Under the pieces are notes generated by a model. That model was not told the origin of the DNA. It worked only from the letters and a program-made list of their open reading frames with translations, and searched no databases. Of a stretch of DNA of 64,000 nt, positions 16,201 to 27,000 are shown one piece after another. The stretch lies in contig NZ_CP108776.1 in NCBI RefSeq assembly GCF_045207785.1, forward strand, positions 6,572,001 through 6,636,000, read 5' to 3'. A program made the translations under genes and the position numbers. This DNA comes from Embleya sp045207785 (GTDB lineage: Bacteria > Actinomycetota > Actinomycetes > Streptomycetales > Streptomycetaceae). How positions within the stretch are numbered: position 1 is the stretch's first letter; the number at the start of each line of letters is the position of its first letter.

Positions 16201-19200
16201 GGCGAGGCCTACCGGGAGCCGCGCACCGAGGCCGAGAAGATCATCACCGCGGCGTACGCGGACGTGCTCGGTGTGGAGCGGGTCGGTATCGACGACGACT
16301 TCTTCGCGGTGGGCGGGGACAGCCTGCGGTCGATCCAGGTGGTGGCCCGGGCCCGGACCCGGGGCCTGGAGGTCACCACACGGGAGATCTTCGAGTGCCG
16401 CACGGCGGCCCACCTCGCCGAGGTGGCCTCCACCCGCCGGGACCGGTTGCCCGCGCTCGCGGAGGACGAGGGCGGCGGCGTCGGCCCGATGCCGTTGCAG
16501 CCGGTGGCACGGCACGTGTTCGAGCACGGCGGCGGGATGAACCGCTTCGCCATGTCGATGGTGCTCGAACTGCCCGCGGGCATCGACGAGAGCGGGTTGG
16601 CCGCGACGCTGGACGCCGTGCTCGACCGGCACGATCTCCTGCGCGCGCAACTGGTGCGCGGCGACGAGTTCTCCCTCGTCGCGCATCCGCAGGGCTCCGT
16701 GCGGGCGGTGGACCTGATCCGCCGGGTTCCCTGCGACGGCCGGTGGGAGGAGCCGTCCTCGCTGAAGGCGGCGGCGACGGAGCTGGACGACGCGGTCGCA
16801 CGACTCGACCCAGAGGCCGGGATCATGGCGGCCTTCGTCTGGTTCGCCGCGGAGGCGGGCGCGGGCCGGCTGCTGGTGGTGCTGCACCACCTGGTGGTGG
16901 ACGGTGTCTCCTGGCGGATCCTCATGTCGGACCTCGCCGAGGCGTGGCAGCAGGTCCGGTCCGGCCGGACGCCCGAGTTGCCCGCGGTCGGGACGTCGGC
17001 CCGCCGCTGGGCGTCGGCGCTGCAGAGCGAGGCGCTCGCCCCCGAGCGGGAAGCGGAACTGGCGTACTGGCGGGACCTGCTCGCCGCGCCGAACCCACCG
17101 CTGGGCACGCGGGCGTTCGACCCGGCGGTGGATGTGATGTCCACGGTCGACAGTGTGCGGGTGCACCTGCCCGCCGAGGTCACCGAGGCGGTACTGACCA
17201 CGCTTCCCGCGGCGTTCAAGGGCACCGGGACCGACGTGCTGCTCGCCGCGCTCGCCCTGGCGATCAACCGATGGCGCGGTGCGGACCGCTCGACCCTGGT
17301 CCGGTTGGAGGGGCACGGCCGGGAGGAGGACGTCGTCCCCGGGGCCGACCTCTCCCGGACCGTCGGGTGGTTCACCAGCATGCACCCGGCCCGGGTCGAC
17401 GTGCGCGGGGTGGACCTGGCCGACGTGCTGGCCGGCGGCCCCGCGGCCGGGCAGGCGATCAAGCTGGTCAAGGAGCAGCTGCGCGGGATCCCGGACAAGG
17501 GCATGGGGTTCGGACTGCTGCGCTACCTGAACCCGGAGACCGCCGAGCAGCTCGCCGACCACCCGGTGCCGCAGGTCGGATTCAACTACCTCGGCCGGAT
17601 CTCCGACGCCGACGTGCCCGAGCACCTGCGCTCGGACGGATGGGGACCGGCGCCCTGGTCCGCCGAGCTGATCCCGGCGCCCGACCCGGACCTGCCCGCG
17701 CTGTCCGCGCTGGAGGTCAACGCGGTCGCCACGGACACCGCCGACGGCACCCGGTTGCAGGCGGCCTTCATGTTCCCCACCGGGGTGCTGTCCCGCGAGC
17801 GGACCGCCGAACTGGCCGAGCTGTGGGTCGAGGTGCTGCGTGGCATGGCCGCGCACGCCGCACGCCCGGAGATCGGCGGGCTGACGCCCTCGGACACCCC
17901 GCTGGTCCCGGTGCGGCAGGACGAGATCGAGGCATGGGAGGCGCGCTACGGACGGCTGGCCGAGGTGTGGCCGATGCCCCCGGCGCAGTCCGGGATCCTG
18001 TTCCAGGCCGCGCTCGCCGACGGCTCCTTCGACGTCTACCACATGCAGTTCGTGCTGCACCTGTCCGGGCACGTGGATCCGGCGCGCATGCGGGCCGCCG
18101 GGCAGGCACTGCTGGAGCGGTACCCGAACCTGCGCTCGGCGTTCGTCACCGGAGCGGGCGGCGATCCGGTACAGGTCGTGGCGGAACACGTCGCCATGCC
18201 ATGGCGGCACATCGATCTGACCGGTCACGGCGAAGCCGAGCAGGACGCGGCGCTCGACACATTCCTCGCCGAGGACCGGGCCGACCAACTCGATCCCACC
18301 CGGCCGCCGTTGATCCGCCTGGCTCTGCTCACCGTCGGGCCGCAGCGGGCGAAACTCGTCATCACGGCGCATCACGCCCTGTTCGACGGCTGGTCGTCGC
18401 CGTCGGTGATCACGGATCTGATCCGGCTGTACTCCGGGACCGGCGAGCTTGCCCCTGCCCGACGCTACGGTGACTATCTGGCCTGGCTGTCCGCGCAGGA
18501 TCGAGAGGCGTCGGCCACCCGGTGGGCCGCCGAGCTCGCCGGATTCGACCAGCCCACCCTCGTGGCCCCGAGCACTCCCCTCAAGGAGGCGGCGTCCGCC
18601 CTCGGGCGCGTCGAGGTTCCGCTGTCGATCGACAAGGGACGTGAACTCGCCCGGCGCGCCGCGGAACTCGGGGTCACGCTGAACACGCTCCTGCAGGGCG
18701 CGTGGGCGATCCTGCTCTCGAAGCTGACCGGGCAGCAGGACGTGGTGTTCGGGGCCGCCGTCAACGGTCGCCCGCCGGACCTGCTCGGCTCGGACGAGAT
18801 GGTCGGCCTGTTCATCAACACCCTGCCGATCAGGGTGTTCTGCCGACCGGACCACAGCGTGGCCGACGTCATCACCGCGCTGCAGCAGCGGCAGACCGCG
18901 CTGCTCGACCACAACTACTACGGGCTGGCCGACATCCAACGCGGCGTCGGGCTGCCCGCCCTGTTCGACACGATCGTCGTGTTCCAGTCCTACCCGATCG
19001 ACCGCGAGGGCATGATCGACGCGAACACCTCGGCGGGGTTCACGATCGACGCCATCCGGCCGTTCGCGGGCTCGCACTACCCGCTCACCCTCAACGCCTC
19101 CGACCCCTACCTGCGGCTCTCCCTCGACTACCAGAACAACCTCTACGACCGCGACGCGGCGCAGGTGATCGCCGCCCGGCTCGTCCGGGTGCTGGAGCAG

Positions 19201-21057
19201 GTGCTCGACGACCCCACGGCGCCGGTCGGCACCTTCGAGGTGCTGTCGGCGCAGGAGCGGGACCGGTTGGTGCGAGGGGTGAACGACACCGGGCACCCGG
19301 TGGCCGCCGGCACCCTGCCCGACGCGTTCGAGGCGCAGGTGGAGCGCGACCCCGATCGTGTGGCACTGATCGGCGAGCAGGAGACGCTGACCTACCGGGA
19401 GTTCAACCGGCGTGCCAATCAGCTGGCGCATTGGCTGGTCCTCCAGGGTGCGGGCCCCGAACAGCCGGTCGCGGTGCGGATCCCGCGTTCCGTGGATCTG
19501 ATGGTGGCGATCTACGCGGTGGTCAAGGCGGGCGCGGCGTATCTGCCGGTGGACACCGACCTGCCCGAGGATCGGGTGCGGCATGTGCTGGACAGTGCCG
19601 AGCCGCTGCTGGTGCTCGATGAGGCGCTTCCGGATGTGTCCGGGTACCCGGTGGTGAATCCGGAGCGGGCGCTGTCGCCGGACAACGCCGCGTACGTCAT
19701 CTACACCTCCGGCTCCACCGGCGGTCCCAAGGGCGTGCAGGTGTCGCACCGGTCGATCATGAACCGGCTGGCCTGGGGCCTGGCGCACTTCGACGTCGGC
19801 GTCGAGGACCGGGTGCTGCTCAGCACGTCGGCGAGCTTCGACGTGTCGGTGCCGGAGCTGTTCGCGCCGCTGCAGGTCGGTGCGGCCGTGGTGATCGCGC
19901 GTCCGGACGGGCGCCGGGATCCGGCCTACCTGGCCGAGTCGATCCGCAGACACGGGGTGACCGGCGCGGACTTCGTGCCCTCCCTGCTGGAGGCGTTCGT
20001 CGCCGAGCCCTCGGCCAAGGAGTGCACGAGTCTGCGCTGGATCGAGGTCGCGGGCGAGGCGTTCCCGGCCGCGCTGGCCAACAAGGTCGTCGACCTGCTG
20101 CCCGACTGCGGGGTGCACAACCTCTACGGGCCCACCGAGGCGGCGGTGGAGGTCACCGCGTGGCAGCACGTACCGGGTGCGGACCGGGTGCCGATCGGCG
20201 CGCCGGTCTGGAACACCCAGGTGTACGTGCTGGACGCGACGCTGCGCCCGGTCGCGCCCGGGGTCGCCGGTGAGCTGTACCTGGCCGGCGCCGGGCTCGC
20301 CCGGGGCTATCTCGGGCAACCGGACCTGACCGCGCACCGATTTGTCGCCTGCCCCTACGGCGCACCGGGGACCCGGATGTACCGAACCGGGGACATGGTG
20401 CGGTGGAACCGGGACGGCCAGGTCGAATACATCGGCCGAACCGACTTCCAGGTCAAGGTCCGCGGCTTCCGCATCGAGCTGGGTGAGATCGAGTCGGCGC
20501 TGACCGCGCACCCGGATGTCGACGGCGCGGTGGTCGTGGTGCGCGAGGACCACGCCGACGACCAGCGGCTGGTCGCGTACGTGGTGCCGGGCGGCACGGC
20601 GGATACGACCGGGCCGGCCGTCGAGGCCCTGATGGATCTGGTGCGGGAGCGTCTGCCGGAGTACATGGTTCCTTCGGCGATCGTGCCGCTCGCCGAGTTC
20701 CCCACGACGCCGAGCGGGAAACTCGACCGCAACGCGCTCCCCGCGCCCGACCACGCCGAAGCCGCGGCCGGACGAGGGCCGCGCGACCACACCGAGGAAG
20801 TGCTCTGCCGGCTGTTCGCCGAGCTGCTCGGTGTGCAGGAGGTCGGCATCGACATCGGCTTCTTCGAGCACGGTGGGCATTCGCTGCTGGCCACCCGGCT
20901 GATCGGCCGCATCCGCAGCGAGCTCAACGTCGACGTGAAGGTCACGACGGTGTTCCGCAATCCGACCGTCGCTCAGCTGGCGGAGCAGATCGAGAAGCTG
21001 GCCACGTCGAAACGTCCTCAGCTGCGGCAGATGACCATAGAGGAGAAGCGTCGATGA
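13279..21057 (+). CDS. NRPS, two modules: C-A-PCP-E / C-A-PCP
   Basis: About 2592 residues. Order by nucleotide: C1 13.28-14.64 kb (HHIAVDG), A1 14.65-16.19, PCP1 16.21-16.43 (VGGDSL), E 16.46-17.88 (HHLVVDG), C2 17.95-19.25 (HHALFDG), A2 19.31-20.74, PCP2 20.77-20.99 (HGGHSL). All A-domain core motifs are intact in both. A1 pocket reads D-V-F-S-V-A-S-Y-A-K, a pattern I associate with piperazate domains; with the E domain this gives a D residue. A2 pocket reads D-V-P-D-E-A-L-V-E-K, unassigned, with three acidic residues. The C-terminal tail (RPQLRQMT) resembles those of its partners. Start at the second of two ATGs, 5 nt after GGAG. The stop overlaps the next start by 4 bp (ATGA). Confidence 0.93.
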   Translation: MIPLSFAQRRLWFVDRFEGPSPTYNGAFALRLTGELSVGALESALRDVIDRHEVLRTVIVEDDDGVPHQQVLPSARKPFDLPVVEVAEEGRAAAVDEVATEIFDLAADMPIRARLVRCGPREHTLVLVAHHIAVDGESFGPLFRDLTTAYAARREGRAPAWEPLPVQYADYTLWQRDVLGDESDPDSLAARQLAYWRETLADLAQPLAIPTDRPRPKAMSHCGDRVRFSIDPDLLRSVEKLAAQADTTVSMVMHSALSVLLHHLGCGDDVPIGAPIAGRTDEELRDLVGFFVNTWVLRVDLSGNPTFRGLLQRVRDRALAAYDNQDMPFERLVELLNPDRSTAYNPFFQVMLSWQPPVPDMRLPGLDVRAERLETGTAKFDLFFDMLPNGSGGADCRLEYVTDLFDRDTVEGIANRFVRVLGRLVADSERRIGGIDVLDAAERDRLLTRFNDTATAVSELTIPELFESQVARTPDAPAIVCDDRTLTYRELDDRANSVAWQLVRRGAGPEDLVVLALPRTEDLVVGLLGILKSGAGYLPMDPQYLGGRAASVLSEAAPRFAVTDTETWRDLPRNDISTVNLDHRAAWDSPEGAPDDAGRISPLGPDNLAYVMYTSGSTGTPKGAAITHRNVVNGVRELVRVLDAPPGWRMLAGTSVNFDVSVFELLSTLSTGGTAEVVPNALALGERDTWDGHVISAVPSVLGELVGHLEKTTGVRTVVFAGDMLPARLVRQVREALPGVQVVNSYGQSESFYATTFSLAASEEWAESEVAPIGTPLGNMRAYVLGPGLAPVPQGVIGELYVVGTCLGRGYHGRPGLTAERFVANPFGPAGERMYRTGDLARWNARGRLECVGRADGQVKVRGFRIETAEVEAACALHPGISQAVVISREVPSGGRRLVAYVVHTGEGAVGDDGAGGIGDVDVQAGASAAELRKFVAARLPDYMVPSAFVVLGRMPLGPTGKLDRSALPEPEFLGEAYREPRTEAEKIITAAYADVLGVERVGIDDDFFAVGGDSLRSIQVVARARTRGLEVTTREIFECRTAAHLAEVASTRRDRLPALAEDEGGGVGPMPLQPVARHVFEHGGGMNRFAMSMVLELPAGIDESGLAATLDAVLDRHDLLRAQLVRGDEFSLVAHPQGSVRAVDLIRRVPCDGRWEEPSSLKAAATELDDAVARLDPEAGIMAAFVWFAAEAGAGRLLVVLHHLVVDGVSWRILMSDLAEAWQQVRSGRTPELPAVGTSARRWASALQSEALAPEREAELAYWRDLLAAPNPPLGTRAFDPAVDVMSTVDSVRVHLPAEVTEAVLTTLPAAFKGTGTDVLLAALALAINRWRGADRSTLVRLEGHGREEDVVPGADLSRTVGWFTSMHPARVDVRGVDLADVLAGGPAAGQAIKLVKEQLRGIPDKGMGFGLLRYLNPETAEQLADHPVPQVGFNYLGRISDADVPEHLRSDGWGPAPWSAELIPAPDPDLPALSALEVNAVATDTADGTRLQAAFMFPTGVLSRERTAELAELWVEVLRGMAAHAARPEIGGLTPSDTPLVPVRQDEIEAWEARYGRLAEVWPMPPAQSGILFQAALADGSFDVYHMQFVLHLSGHVDPARMRAAGQALLERYPNLRSAFVTGAGGDPVQVVAEHVAMPWRHIDLTGHGEAEQDAALDTFLAEDRADQLDPTRPPLIRLALLTVGPQRAKLVITAHHALFDGWSSPSVITDLIRLYSGTGELAPARRYGDYLAWLSAQDREASATRWAAELAGFDQPTLVAPSTPLKEAASALGRVEVPLSIDKGRELARRAAELGVTLNTLLQGAWAILLSKLTGQQDVVFGAAVNGRPPDLLGSDEMVGLFINTLPIRVFCRPDHSVADVITALQQRQTALLDHNYYGLADIQRGVGLPALFDTIVVFQSYPIDREGMIDANTSAGFTIDAIRPFAGSHYPLTLNASDPYLRLSLDYQNNLYDRDAAQVIAARLVRVLEQVLDDPTAPVGTFEVLSAQERDRLVRGVNDTGHPVAAGTLPDAFEAQVERDPDRVALIGEQETLTYREFNRRANQLAHWLVLQGAGPEQPVAVRIPRSVDLMVAIYAVVKAGAAYLPVDTDLPEDRVRHVLDSAEPLLVLDEALPDVSGYPVVNPERALSPDNAAYVIYTSGSTGGPKGVQVSHRSIMNRLAWGLAHFDVGVEDRVLLSTSASFDVSVPELFAPLQVGAAVVIARPDGRRDPAYLAESIRRHGVTGADFVPSLLEAFVAEPSAKECTSLRWIEVAGEAFPAALANKVVDLLPDCGVHNLYGPTEAAVEVTAWQHVPGADRVPIGAPVWNTQVYVLDATLRPVAPGVAGELYLAGAGLARGYLGQPDLTAHRFVACPYGAPGTRMYRTGDMVRWNRDGQVEYIGRTDFQVKVRGFRIELGEIESALTAHPDVDGAVVVVREDHADDQRLVAYVVPGGTADTTGPAVEALMDLVRERLPEYMVPSAIVPLAEFPTTPSGKLDRNALPAPDHAEAAAGRGPRDHTEEVLCRLFAELLGVQEVGIDIGFFEHGGHSLLATRLIGRIRSELNVDVKVTTVFRNPTVAQLAEQIEKLATSKRPQLRQMTIEEKRR

Positions 21058-24000
21058 TCCCGTTGTCCTTTGCCCAGCGTCGGATGTGGTTTCTCCACCG
21101 CCTGGAAGGCCCGTCCGCGACCTACAACGTCCCGTTCGCGCTGCGCCTGGAAGGGCCGCTGGACACGGCGGCCATGGCCGCGGCGGTGACGGATGTGGCC
21201 ACCCGGCACGAGAGCCTGCGCACCCTGGTCGGCGAGGACGCGGACGGCACGCCGGAGCAGCGGATCCTGCCTCCGGAGGCGGCGGCCCACCCCTTCCGGG
21301 TGGTCGACGTGGCCGCGGACGCGGTGGACGCCGCGCTGCACGAGGTCGCGTGCGAGACGTTCGACCTGGTCACGGAGCTTCCCCTGCGGACGACCGTGCT
21401 CCGGATCGCTCCGCGGGAACACGTCCTGGTGTTCGTGTTCCACCACATAGCCGCGGACGGGGCGTCGATCGCGCCGTTCCTGCGGGATCTGATGTCGGCG
21501 TATGCGGCTCGCCACCAGGGGAGGTCGCCGGAGTGGACGCCGCTCGCGGTGCAGTACAAGGACTACACGCTGTGGCAGCGGCAGCTGCTGGGCGACGAAG
21601 CCGACCCGGAGAGCGTCGCTGCGGCGCAACTCGCCTACTGGCGAGACGAGTTGGCTGCGGTGCCGCAGCCGCTGCAACTCCCGCTGGACAGGGCGCGGCC
21701 GACGGTGGCCGGCTACCGCGGCGGCGCCGTCTCCTTCGAGCTGGCACCCGAGCTGATGTCCGGGCTGCAGAAGCTGGCGGTGGACCGCGGCGCCACGGCA
21801 CCGATGGTGGCCCAGGCCGCGCTGGCGGTGCTGCTGCACAAGCTGGGCGCGGGGGAGGACGTGACGATCGGCAGTCCGGTCGAGGGGCGCGCCGATGAGC
21901 AACTCGATGATCTGATCGGGTTCTTCGTCAATACCTGGGTGCTGCGCGCCGATCTGTCGCGGAACCCGTCGTTCGGCGATCTGCTGGAGCAGGTGCGGGA
22001 CAAAGCCCTCGCCGCGTACGACAACCAGGACATACCGTTCGAGCGGCTGGTGGAGCTGCTCAACCCGGACCGCTCCACCGCGTACCAGCCGTTGTTCCAG
22101 ACGGCGTTGGGCTGGCAGTTCGTGTGGCCGGAGATCGAGATGCCGGGCCTGCGGGTCACCTCCGTCCCGGCGGGCACCGGCACCGCGAAGTTCGACCTGT
22201 TCTTCAACGTCATCCCGAACGCGTCCGGGGGCGCGTACGGGCTGCTGGAGTACGCGACGGACCTGTTCGACCACACCACGGCCGTGCACATCGTCGACCG
22301 GTTCGTGCGCATCCTGGAGCAGGTGCTCGAGGACCCGACGGTGCCGGTCGGTGCCATCGAGGTGCTGTCGGCGCAGGAGCGGGACTGGTTGGTGCGGGGG
22401 GTCAACGACACGGCGGTGGCGGTGCCGGAGGGGACCGTCCACGCCCTCTTCGCCGAGCGGGCCGCGGCGACACCGGATGCGGTGGCGGTGGTGTGTGGGG
22501 ATGTGGCGCTGACCTACCGGGAGGTGGAGGAGCGGGCGAATCGGCTGGCCCGGGTGTTGATCGAGCGGGGTGTGGCGCCGGAGTCGGTGGTGGCGGTCGC
22601 GGTGTCCCGCTCGGTGGAGTGGGTCGTGGCGATCCTGGCGGTGTTGAAGGCGGGCGGGGCGTATCTGCCGGTGGATCCAAGCTATCCGGCGGAGCGCGTG
22701 GCGTTCATGGTGGCGGATTCCGGGGCGGTGTCGGTGCTCGCGGACGCGGTCTCGGCGGGGCAGCTGCCGGAGCTGTCCGCGCCCGTGCTCCGCCTGGATG
22801 ATCCGGACCTGGCCGCGGCGCGGGCCGACGCCGACCCGGGCCCCGTGACCGACGCCGACCGGCGCGGCCCGGTGGCGGTGGCGAATACGGCGTACGTGAT
22901 CTACACCTCGGGTTCGACCGGGACGCCGAAGGGGGTGGCGGTCACCCACGTGGGGGTGGCCGCCATGGTCGCGTCGCAGGTGGAGCGGCTCGAAGTGACG
23001 CCGGCCAGCCGGGTGTTGCAGTTCGCCTCGCCGAGCTTCGACGCCTCGGTGTGGGAGTCGTGCATGGCGCTGTTGACCGGGGCGAGGCTGGTGCTGGCCG
23101 GCACGGACGAGCTGGCCGCGGGCGAGCCGCTCGCCGAGACGATCGCCGCGCATGGGGTGACGCATGCGACGTTGCCGCCGGCGGTGCTGCCGGCGATGCC
23201 GGCGGGGTCGTTGCCGAGCGTGGAGTCGTTGGTGGTCGCCGGTGAGGCCACCTCGCCCGAGTTGGTGGCGCAGTGGTCGGCCGGGCGGCGGATGATCAAC
23301 GCCTACGGCCCGACCGAGACCACGGTGTGCGCCACCATGAGCACGGCCCTGGTGGGTGACGGCCGTACTCCGCCGATCGGGCGGCCGATCGCCAACGCCC
23401 AGGTGTACGTGCTGGACGCGGCGCTGCGCCCGGTCCCGCCCGGGGTCGCCGGCGAGCTGTACCTGGCCGGCGCCGGGCTCGCCCGGGGCTACCTCGGGCG
23501 GATGGGCCTGACCGCGAACCGGTTCGTCGCCTGCCCCCATGGCGCGCCGGGAACCCGGATGTACCGCACCGGGGACCTGGCGCGGTGGAACCGGGACGGC
23601 CAGGTCGAGTACCTCGGGCGAACCGACTTCCAGATCAAGATCCGGGGTTTCCGGATCGAGCTGGGTGAGATCGAGCACGCGCTGGCGGGGCATTCCGGTG
23701 TCGCGCAGGCGGCGGTCGTGGTGCGGGCGGATCAGCAGGGCGAAAAACGCCTTGTGGGGTATGTGGTGCCCAGGCCGGATGCCGCGGTGGCCGAGGCCGA
23801 CGCTCAGGTGGACGAGTGGCGCCACCTCTACGACGACAGTTATGTCGCGCACGGCGACGAGGTGTTGGGCGAGGACTTCGAAGGCTGGAACTCCAGCTAC
23901 ACCGGTGAGCCGATCCCGCGTGAGCAGATGCTGGAGTGGCGGGACGCGGCGGTGGCGCAGGTGTTGCGGTTCGCGCCGCGGCGGGTGCTGGAGATCGGCG

Positions 24001-27000
24001 TGGGGTCCGGTCTGCTCCTGGCGAAGATCGTCGGCGAGGTCGAGGAGTACTGGGGCACCGACATCTCGGCCACGGTGGTGGACCGGGTCCGGGCGCAGGC
24101 CGAACAGGCCGGATACGGTGACCGGGTCCGGTTGAGCGCCCAAGCGGCCGACGACGTCTCCGGGCTCCCTCGTGGCCGGTTCGACACCGTGGTGCTCAAC
24201 TCGGTGGCGCAGTACTTCCCGAGCGTCGAGTACCTGGACCAGGTGCTGCGCCAGGTGATGGAACTCCTCGTGCCGGACGGCCGGCTGATCCTCGGTGACG
24301 TGCGCAACGCCACCACGCTCCGGATCCTGCTCACCGCGGTGCAGCGCGCGGCGCACCCGCATGCGTCGCACGAGGAACTGCGGTCGCTCGTGGAGCGGGA
24401 ACTGCTCGCCGAGCGGGAGTTGGCGGTCGCCCCGCAGTGGTTCACCGAGTGGGCGGCGGACCGCGCCGTCAGCGTCGACGTCCGGCTGAAGCCGGGGCGG
24501 GCGCACAACGAGCTGACCCGGCACCGCTACGAGGTGGTCCTGCACAAGGAGCCCACCGACGTGCTCGACCTCACCGACGTGCCGACGGTGTCGTGGGGTG
24601 GGCAGTTGTCCGACCCGGCCGACCTGAGCGGTCTCGACGACCGGGTGGGACACGACCCGGTGCGGGTGACCGGAATACCCAACGCGCGGCTGGTCAAGGA
24701 GGCTGCCGTCGCCGTTGCGGCGGGTCTTCTCGCCCCGACACCCCTGCCCGGCAAAGCGGTCGATCCGCAGGAACTGCTCGGGTGGGCGCGCGAGAACGGT
24801 CGGGACGCGGTCCTCACCTTGTCGGGCGAGGACGCGCGCTGCTTCGACGCGGTGCTGCTGCCCGAGCGGCGGACCCGGCAGCGGAACGTCGCGGGCTCGT
24901 TTGTTGCCGGCGGTGTGGGCGGGCGGGTCCTGGCGAACACCCCCGCGCTGGCCAGGTCGATCGGTGCGTTGCTCGTCGAGCTGCCCGAGTACCTGCGTGG
25001 GCGGCTACCCGACTACATGGTCCCTCCGGCGATCGTGCCGCTGTCGGAGCTGCCGCTGACTCCGAACGGGAAACTGAACCACCGGGCGCTGCCCGCGCCG
25101 GACTTCGCGCAGGCATCGACCGGTCGGGCACCGCGCAATCGGCACGAGGAGACCTTCAGCGCGCTGTTCGCCGAAGTGCTCGGCGTGGAGAGAGTCGGCA
25201 TCGATACCGACTTTTTCGCCGGCGGCGGGGACAGCATTCGCTCCATCCAGGTCGTCGCGCGGGCCAGGACGCGTGGCATCGCGGTCAGCACCCGGGAGAT
25301 CTTCGAGCACCGCACGGTCGCCCGGCTCGCGGAACTGGTCGAAGGACGCGAAGAGGAACGCCTCACCCTGGCGGAGCTGCCGGGTGGCGGCGTGGGCTGG
25401 GCTCCGCTGCTGCCGACGGCGGAGCACGTGCTCGCGCTCGGTGGCGGCATCGGCCGGCTCTGCATGTCCGGGATGCTGACCCTGCCCGAGGGCATCGACC
25501 GTGCGGGGCTGGTGGCGACGGTGCAGGCCGTGCTGGATCGGCACGATGTGTTGCGTTCCCGGCTCGATCGGGCGCAGCCGGGCTTGAGGATCGAGCCGCC
25601 CGGCAGCGTGGACGCCGGCACGCTGCTGCGGGAGGTGGCCGGCGGCGACACCGATCCGGACGCTGCCGTGGACCCGGTTCTCGCCGAGTTGGACGCGGCG
25701 GCGGGTCGGCTGGATCCGGACGCGGGTGTGATGGCGCAGTTCGTGTGGTTCACCCCGCACACGGATGCGGATGCGGATGCGGGCGCGGGCCGGTTGTTGA
25801 TCGTGCTGCACCACCTGGTCGTCGACGGGGTGTCGTGGCGGATCCTGGTTCCGGACCTGGTCTCGGCCTGGCAGCGGGTCCGCGACGGCCGCCCCCGGGA
25901 ACTCGCAGAGGCGGGTACCTCGTTGCGCCGGTGGGCGCACGCCCTGGTCGACGAGGCGGCCGACCCGGAGCGGGTGGCGGAACTGCCCGTGTGGCAGCAG
26001 ATCCTGCGCGAGGACGAGCCGGTACTCGGAGCACGGGAGCTGGACCCGGCGCGGGATGTCGCCGCCACCGTGGACACGGTGCGCGTCCAGGTGCCGGCAG
26101 ACGTCACCGAGACCGTGCTGACCACGCTGCCCGCCGTCTTCCGGGGCGGTGTCGACGACGGGCTGCTGGCCGCCCTGGCGCTGGCGCTGGCCCGTTGGCG
26201 GCAGACGCGGGGCGTGCCCGCCTCCTCGGCGCTGGTCCGGTTGGAAGGGCACGGCCGGGAAGAGCAGGTGGTGCCCGGCGCGGATCTGTCGCGCACGATC
26301 GGGTGGTTCACCGCGATGTTTCCGGTGCGGCTGGACCTGGCCGGGGTCGACGTGGCGGACGCGTTCGCCGGTGGTCCGGCCGCCGGCCGGGCGATCAAGG
26401 CGGTCAAGGAGCAGCTGCGGGCGGTTCCGGACAACGGCGTGGGCTACGGCCTGCTGCGCCATCTCAACCCGGAGACCGCCGCCGCGCTGGCCCGGGAGCG
26501 GGAACCGCAGATCGGGTTCAACTACCTCGGCCGGACTTCCGGCGCGGACATCCCCGAGGAGCTGCGTGGCCTGGGCTGGACACCGGACGCCACCCAGCGG
26601 GACCTGATCGCCGCGCCGGACGCGGACATGCCGGTGATGTCGGCGCTGGAGATCAACGCGGTGGCCGCCGGCACCCCCGGCGGTGACGAACTGACCGCCT
26701 GGTTCGCCTTCCCGACCGGTGTGCTCGCCCACCAGGAGGTGACCGAGCTGGCCGGGCTGTGGGTCGAGGCGCTGACCGCCCTGGCCCGGCACGCCGCGAC
26801 ACCCGACGCCGGCGGCATGACCCCGACGGACGCGCCCCTGGTCGACGTGGGCCAGGAGGAGATCGACGCCTGGGAGGCCCGGTTCGGCCGGCTGGCCGAG
26901 GTGTGGCCGGTGACCCCGGCGCAGTCCGGGATCCTCTTCCATTCGATGCTGGCCGATTCCTCGTTCGACCCCTACCTCGTGCAGCTGGCGTTCCACCTCT

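Noticed and set aside
13228..20880. Very long open frame on the minus strand opposite the first NRPS (and similar ones opposite other NRPS/PKS genes, for example 30064-34242 and 42438-45797)
   Set aside because: These are antisense shadows caused by high GC at codon position three. They lack domains and ribosome sites, while the plus strand carries intact enzyme domains.
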